This document shows, piece by piece, positions 15,508-18,593 of a DNA stretch of 18,593 bases (the stretch's first letter is position 1; every line of letters begins with the position of its first letter). This stretch comes from CAZDAM01 sp964503595. Its GTDB lineage: Bacteria > Muiribacteriota > UBA6191. The DNA lies in NCBI GenBank assembly GCA_964503595.1, contig CAZDAM010000070.1:1-18593 (forward strand), given 5' to 3'. The translations under genes and the position numbers were made by a program. Below the pieces are notes generated by a model. That model saw only the letters and a list, made by a program, of their open reading frames with translations, had not been told where the DNA came from and searched no databases.

Positions 15508-15683
15508 ACCAAGCCGAGGTTCGGGAACAGCTCAGACTCTATACAATCGATGAACTCGAAACCCTTCTGAACCACAATATGCTACCGGAAGGCATTGCCA
15601 TGGATCGCAAGGTCTTTCTCATGATGGTGATTGAGGTCATCAAGGAAAAGAAAGCTTCAGAAGTCTTCAATCCCGTATTTTAG
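15504..15683 (+). CDS. 59-residue protein coupled to the triple radical-SAM gene
   Basis: The ATG overlaps the radical-SAM stop as ATGA, and AGGAAAGGTGG lies just upstream, so translation is almost surely coupled. The product starts MNQAEVREQLRLYTIDELET, is mostly helical, and ends ASEVFNPVF. It has no cysteine, no signal peptide and no membrane helix. I recognise no family. Being made together with the radical-SAM protein, it could be a subunit, a chaperone or peptide-binding adaptor, or a substrate; the sequence does not decide. Its last 17 bases overlap the end of the convergent glycosyltransferase gene. Confidence 0.72.
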   Translation: MNQAEVREQLRLYTIDELETLLNHNMLPEGIAMDRKVFLMMVIEVIKEKKASEVFNPVF

Positions 15684-16950
15684 CCGGGATACGACCATAA
15701 AGACTCCTGACGTCCTCTTCCCAGATCGAGAAGAGGGTCTGTTTTTCCTCTCTTTGGATACGTGCATCCACCTCAAGACGGTGATTCTCCCGCCTGAAGT
15801 GGGCATTTTCATCTGAAAGCTCGGTGTTCTGGCGTGTCAGGTCGCGCTTCTCAAGCTCAAGCGATGCAATCGGGCCCCGCCCGCTGGCCCTTGGCCTTAC
15901 GGTTTCCATCAGATTCAGAAGGGTTTCGTCCGCCTCCACTCTGAGTTCCTTCAGAAGGGAACTGGCCCAGAGTTTTTCACGGGCCCTCTGAAGACCCTCC
16001 CGAAAGCTGGGGCTCTGAATCAATTCCAGAGGGTTAGGGCTCACCAGGCCGATTTCTCTTGCCCGAAAAACTTCAGAAAGCTCGAGACCCTCGTTATAGA
16101 TGGGAGGAAGGCCACAGTAAAGATACTCGACGGTACGGGTGGTTACAGCCAGCTTCCTTTCCGGGTTCAGGGCATAGAAATCCCAGGCCCCCTGACAGGA
16201 CTTTAAGGCCTGGACCCAGTCTTCATGGCTCATCCCTCCCCGTCTTCCTCCTCCAGTCTGCCCCGGTGACAAAGCCCGGCTTGAAGGCTCATAGGTTGAC
16301 TCCCTGAGAGCAAAGCCCTGCCTGAGGATACCTGAGCGGATTTCTTCCTGAAGATTATGATCCACCCAGGGCCACAATGCCCCCCCAAGAGCCAGTTCTC
16401 TTTGATCATGAAGAAGGTTTTCATACCATTGAGATGGAAGCACCAGAGGCACTCTTGAAACCGGACTGGATTTCAGATCCATGCCAGCCGCCAGGGCAAA
16501 GGCCTGGAAATACCAGAACTGCCGACGAGAAGGAGTAATGAGGGCGTCGCAGCGTGAAAGAGCTAAAATCTTGGCTCTCACCTGATATGGATCTTCATAA
16601 CCGCGAGCCTGATTTTCCAGAATCAGTGAGCCATGCAGATCACAGATCAGGGGAATGCCTTCAGGAAGCTCGAGCTGATCCAGAATCCCCCACTGCTCCG
16701 CGAGAACCACATCCGGATTCAGGGATTCAATTTTTTCCCGGATATCGGTGCGGATATAGCCATCCTCACGCTTCTCCAGAAAATCGAACAGTACTTCCCC
16801 TTCAACAGAGGGGACCCCGGATTCCCGAAGGATCGTAACCCGATGTCCGGCATCCTCCAGAATCTGCCTCAAGCCCGCCACCCGCAAGGCTCCTCCGGAT
16901 AGTGGAAGACTGCGATTCAGATGCTCCAGTGTCAATAAAATGATATGCAT
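15667..16950 (-). CDS. GT-B-fold glycosyltransferase with C-terminal coiled coil
   Basis: Starting from the ATG at 16950 the protein has 427 residues. The frame is open for 41 more codons, but only from M16950 does it begin with the expected Rossmann strand and loop: MHIILLTLEHLNR, SGGALRVAGLRQILEDAGHR. Other family features are PDVVLAEQWGI (80-90), LICDLHGS (101-108), a linker with CDALITPSRRQFWYF (134-147), and the C-terminal donor-binding region ERKLAVTTRTVEYLYCGLPP (264-283) with NEGLELSEVF. Residues about 360-405 form a coiled coil, which may hold a partner or dimer. It probably transfers a nucleotide sugar to a surface glycan or protein; donor and acceptor are unknown. There is no good SD; a promoter lies about 50 bases upstream. 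It is convergent with the radical-SAM operon. Confidence 0.78.
   Translation of the reverse strand: MHIILLTLEHLNRSLPLSGGALRVAGLRQILEDAGHRVTILRESGVPSVEGEVLFDFLEKREDGYIRTDIREKIESLNPDVVLAEQWGILDQLELPEGIPLICDLHGSLILENQARGYEDPYQVRAKILALSRCDALITPSRRQFWYFQAFALAAGMDLKSSPVSRVPLVLPSQWYENLLHDQRELALGGALWPWVDHNLQEEIRSGILRQGFALRESTYEPSSRALSPGQTGGGRRGGMSHEDWVQALKSCQGAWDFYALNPERKLAVTTRTVEYLYCGLPPIYNEGLELSEVFRAREIGLVSPNPLELIQSPSFREGLQRAREKLWASSLLKELRVEADETLLNLMETVRPRASGRGPIASLELEKRDLTRQNTELSDENAHFRRENHRLEVDARIQREEKQTLFSIWEEDVRSLYGRIPAKIRD
15670..15690. repeat. inverted repeat at the convergent gene ends
   Basis: ATCCCG (15670-15675) and CGGGAT (15685-15690) flank a 9-base loop exactly where two convergent genes end. 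There is no T-run, so it is at best a weak two-way terminator. Confidence 0.3.
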
Positions 16951-16997
16951 GGTCCCGAAAAAAAGTCCTTGACAAAAGCCCAAATGCATCAGACATG

Positions 16998-17026
16998 AAT
17001 CTACAAATTCAAGGCAAATTTGTCTT
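16998..17026 (-). promoter_or_regulatory. possible promoter of the glycosyltransferase gene
   Basis: On the minus strand AAGACA (17021-17026) is followed after 17 bases by TAGATT (16998-17003). Both match the consensus at 4 of 6 positions. The start of transcription would lie about 40 bases before the chosen ATG. Confidence 0.35.
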
Positions 17027-17054
17027 GATCGAGAAGGGAATCTACTGGTATGCT
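17025..17054 (+). promoter_or_regulatory. possible promoter of the 53-residue gene
   Basis: TTGATC (17025-17030), an 18-base spacer, then TATGCT (17049-17054), each matching consensus at 4 of 6 positions. It overlaps the proposed minus-strand promoter and would give a leader of about 127 bases. Confidence 0.3.
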
Positions 17055-17065
17055 CACTAAGTCCT

Positions 17066-17097
17066 AAGGGCAAAAACGACCCGGAAGGGACAAAAAC
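17066..17097. repeat. imperfect direct repeat before the 53-residue gene
   Basis: AAGGGCAAAAAC (17066-17077) and AAGGGACAAAAAC (17085-17097) are spaced about two helical turns apart, between the possible promoter and the gene. They may be paired protein-binding sites. Confidence 0.3.
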
Positions 17098-17187
17098 AGA
17101 ATCCCCCGAACGAGTGTTAAATTATTCCGCTCAGGGCCGGGTTTTGTCAAAATTTTTGAACCCAAAAAAAACAGGAAGGTAGAATTC

Positions 17188-17349
17188 ATGAGCTCAGTTG
17201 CCCCAGTGAAAGAAGAAGTCGTAACCAACTACTATGATGGCCGCAAATTTTTCCTGGTCTCGGTAGACGGCAAGGAATTTTACATTTCCGAAGACAAGCT
17301 CGAAAAGAACGGGCATGCCCACAGAATCTCAGTTAAAAACTCTTTCTGA
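17188..17349 (+). CDS. 53-residue stand-alone protein with a tandem motif
   Basis: The ATG has AGGAAGGT 7 bases upstream and the gene is closed by a strong terminator 16 bases after its stop, so it looks like a well-expressed single gene. The product has a flexible start (MSSVAPVKEEVVTN), then two adjacent 10-residue units, YDGRKFFLVS (16-25) and VDGKEFYISE (26-35), that share DG-[RK]-[KE]-F-[FY]-[LI]. The units probably form two beta hairpin-like strands. A basic tail follows. It has no cysteine, signal peptide or membrane helix. I recognise no family. It is too short for a catalytic domain; a binding or regulatory role is inference. Confidence 0.75.
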   Translation: MSSVAPVKEEVVTNYYDGRKFFLVSVDGKEFYISEDKLEKNGHAHRISVKNSF

Positions 17350-17364
17350 GGTTCAAAAATTCAG

Positions 17365-17399
17365 AAAACGCCCGGAAAAGTGCCGGGCGTTTTCTTTTT
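17365..17399 (+). terminator. Rho-independent terminator
   Basis: AAAACGCCCGG (17365-17375) pairs perfectly with CCGGGCGTTTT (17383-17393) around a 7-base loop. The T-rich CTTTTT follows. It closes the 53-residue gene and isolates the next gene. Confidence 0.92.
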
Positions 17400-17414
17400 C
17401 TCTGTTTCATGCGC

Positions 17415-17420
17415 TAGAAT
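17415..17420 (+). promoter_or_regulatory. possible -10 element (TAGAAT) of the sensor gene
   Basis: TAGAAT matches TATAAT at 5 of 6 positions. Only 31 bases separate the upstream terminator from the ATG, so a promoter must lie near here unless transcription reads through. Transcription would start at about 17427, giving a 4-base leader. The -35 is poor. Confidence 0.4.
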
Positions 17421-17430
17421 TGATTCCTGA

Positions 17431-18593
17431 ATGATGATCAAAGCGCGCATCGGGATACGACTCCTTCTCTCCTATCTCCTGCTTTCCCTGCTTCCCTTCA
17501 TCGCGACGATTTTCCTTCTGCACCAGTCCGCCCGCTCCACTCTGGAAGATGCCGCTTTTCGAACCCTCAGAGCCGTCCGTGAATCCAAAAAACAACAGAT
17601 CGAATCAACCTTTTATTTCTATGCCCAATTTCTAAAAACTCTGGCCGATTCCGAAGCGACCAAAACCCAGGTTCAATCCTTTTCAAGGGCTGTAAAAAGG
17701 CTGAATCAAAGCCCGGTGACCCCTCAGAGAGAAGAAGACCTCAAGCTCTGGTATCAGGAAGAATATGCTCAGAAACTGCGCATCCTGCATGAGCAGTCCC
17801 CGATGATCGAAAACATTCTGCCCCAATCCAATGCCGGATGGCTTTTGCAGTGGGCCTATCTGGCCCAGAACCCCAATCCCTCCTGGCAGAAGTTTCTGCT
17901 GGATCGCTCTGGCCACCTGGATGAATATGACAAAATTCATTCCCGGATTCACCCCGGCTTTCTGGACATTCGCCAGCGCATGCGTCTTCGGGACGTTCTG
18001 CTGGTAGATACCGGGGGTACGGTTGTCTATTCCACGGAAAAACTCCCGGATCTGGGAACCAGCCTGCAAAAAGGTCCCTGGCGTGACTCCTCTCTGGGAA
18101 GAGTCTTTCGGAATGCCCTTTCAAACGGCTCTGCCTCAGAAGATTTCGCCACTTTCATGCCGGCTCTTTCCGAGCAGACCGCCTTCATCGGCTACCGGAT
18201 CGGAACCAGGGAAAATCCTCTGGGCTGCCTGATCATTCAGTTCAGCCCAGAAATCCTCAACCGTATCATGAGCGGAAACCGCAAATGGAGAGAAGAACAA
18301 CTGGGAGAAACCGGAGAAACCTATGTCGTCGGGCCCAACTACCTCATGCGTAATGAATCCCGCTTTTCCCAGGAAGAGTCTACGCGCCTGAACAACCTGC
18401 TGGGACTCGGGGAGAATTTTCAGCGCCTCCCTGATACCAATCCCGGACCTTCCCTGATTCTGCATGTCAGAACCCCCGCGGCCCGAGCAGCCCTTTCCGG
18501 AGAATCCGGAACCATGATACAGGTGGGATATCACGGTCGGCATGTGCTCTGCGCCTACACCTATGTACGGCTGAATACCGGAACCTGGGCCGT
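17431..18593 (+). CDS. membrane sensor protein with extracytoplasmic Cache-like region (3' end missing)
   Basis: The frame is open from the ATG at 17431 to the window edge, 387 residues plus 2 bases. A second ATG follows at once, and neither has an SD. After a basic start there is one membrane helix (about residues 9-31), then a long extracytoplasmic region beginning with a helix (AAFRTLRAVRESKKQQIEST) typical of Cache sensors. It includes strands such as RLRDVLLVDTGGTVVYSTEK (186-205 region), ENPLGCLIIQFSP, and GETGETYVVGPNYLMRNESR (292-311), a motif common in Cache-type sensors of chemotaxis receptors, adenylate cyclases and related signalling proteins. A second membrane helix and the output domain lie beyond the window, so the kind of output cannot be told. 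Confidence 0.83.
   Translation, partial: MMIKARIGIRLLLSYLLLSLLPFIATIFLLHQSARSTLEDAAFRTLRAVRESKKQQIESTFYFYAQFLKTLADSEATKTQVQSFSRAVKRLNQSPVTPQREEDLKLWYQEEYAQKLRILHEQSPMIENILPQSNAGWLLQWAYLAQNPNPSWQKFLLDRSGHLDEYDKIHSRIHPGFLDIRQRMRLRDVLLVDTGGTVVYSTEKLPDLGTSLQKGPWRDSSLGRVFRNALSNGSASEDFATFMPALSEQTAFIGYRIGTRENPLGCLIIQFSPEILNRIMSGNRKWREEQLGETGETYVVGPNYLMRNESRFSQEESTRLNNLLGLGENFQRLPDTNPGPSLILHVRTPAARAALSGESGTMIQVGYHGRHVLCAYTYVRLNTGTWA

Noticed and set aside
16951..17073. 41-residue N-terminal extension of the glycosyltransferase
   Set aside because: The fold starts at M16950; the extension is low in family-like sequence and covers the likely promoter.

Overview
The window looks like chromosomal DNA from a Gram-negative-type bacterium with G+C a little over 50% (judged by eye). 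It has a secretion or pilus-type ATPase, an exported protein with a Sec signal peptide, a CNNM/CorC-type membrane protein and an ECF sigma factor. I cannot assign a phylum. Genes are tightly packed in short operons with overlapping stops and starts. I saw no tRNA, rRNA, insertion sequence, prophage or CRISPR array.

Left part (1-4620). The 3' part of a Crp/Fnr regulator overlaps an ankyrin-repeat protein. That gene converges on a membrane protein with a helical-repeat tail. Divergent from the membrane protein are an exported protein of unknown function and a small basic protein that ends in a strong terminator. A lysine-rich 119-residue protein follows.

Middle part (4624-7757, minus strand). 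A five-gene regulatory operon runs from right to left: a four-helix His-bearing membrane protein, a membrane-anchored LuxR-type regulator, an ECF sigma factor, a small protein joining an anti-sigma-like N-terminus to an excisionase-type helix-turn-helix, and a short GspE/PilB-type ATPase. Four of the genes have tight junctions, and several starts are set by good Shine-Dalgarno (SD) sequences. To the right (plus strand) lie a DUF7079-like protein, an APH/choline-kinase-fold phosphotransferase, and a glyoxalase-fold gene broken by a one-base deletion. A CNNM/CorC-family membrane protein lies on the minus strand.

Right part (11170-18593). The most striking gene is a 1440-residue protein with three complete radical-SAM CxxxCxxC cores (C175/C179/C182, C657/C661/C664, C978/C982/C985). 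It also has two Rossmann-type domains, one clearly of the cobalamin-binding type, and a cysteine-rich twitch/SPASM-like C-terminus. Its ATG falls exactly where an extended -10 promoter (TGTTATAAT) would start transcription, so its mRNA is predicted to be leaderless. A 59-residue gene is translationally coupled behind it. A convergent GT-B glycosyltransferase with a coiled-coil tail follows, then a stand-alone 53-residue protein with its own terminator. The window ends in the N-terminal sensor part of a membrane signalling protein.

Two themes deserve attention: the triple radical-SAM polypeptide with its small partner, and several genes without an SD whose -10-like hexamers sit directly against the start codon. 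Genes inside operons have conventional SD sequences.
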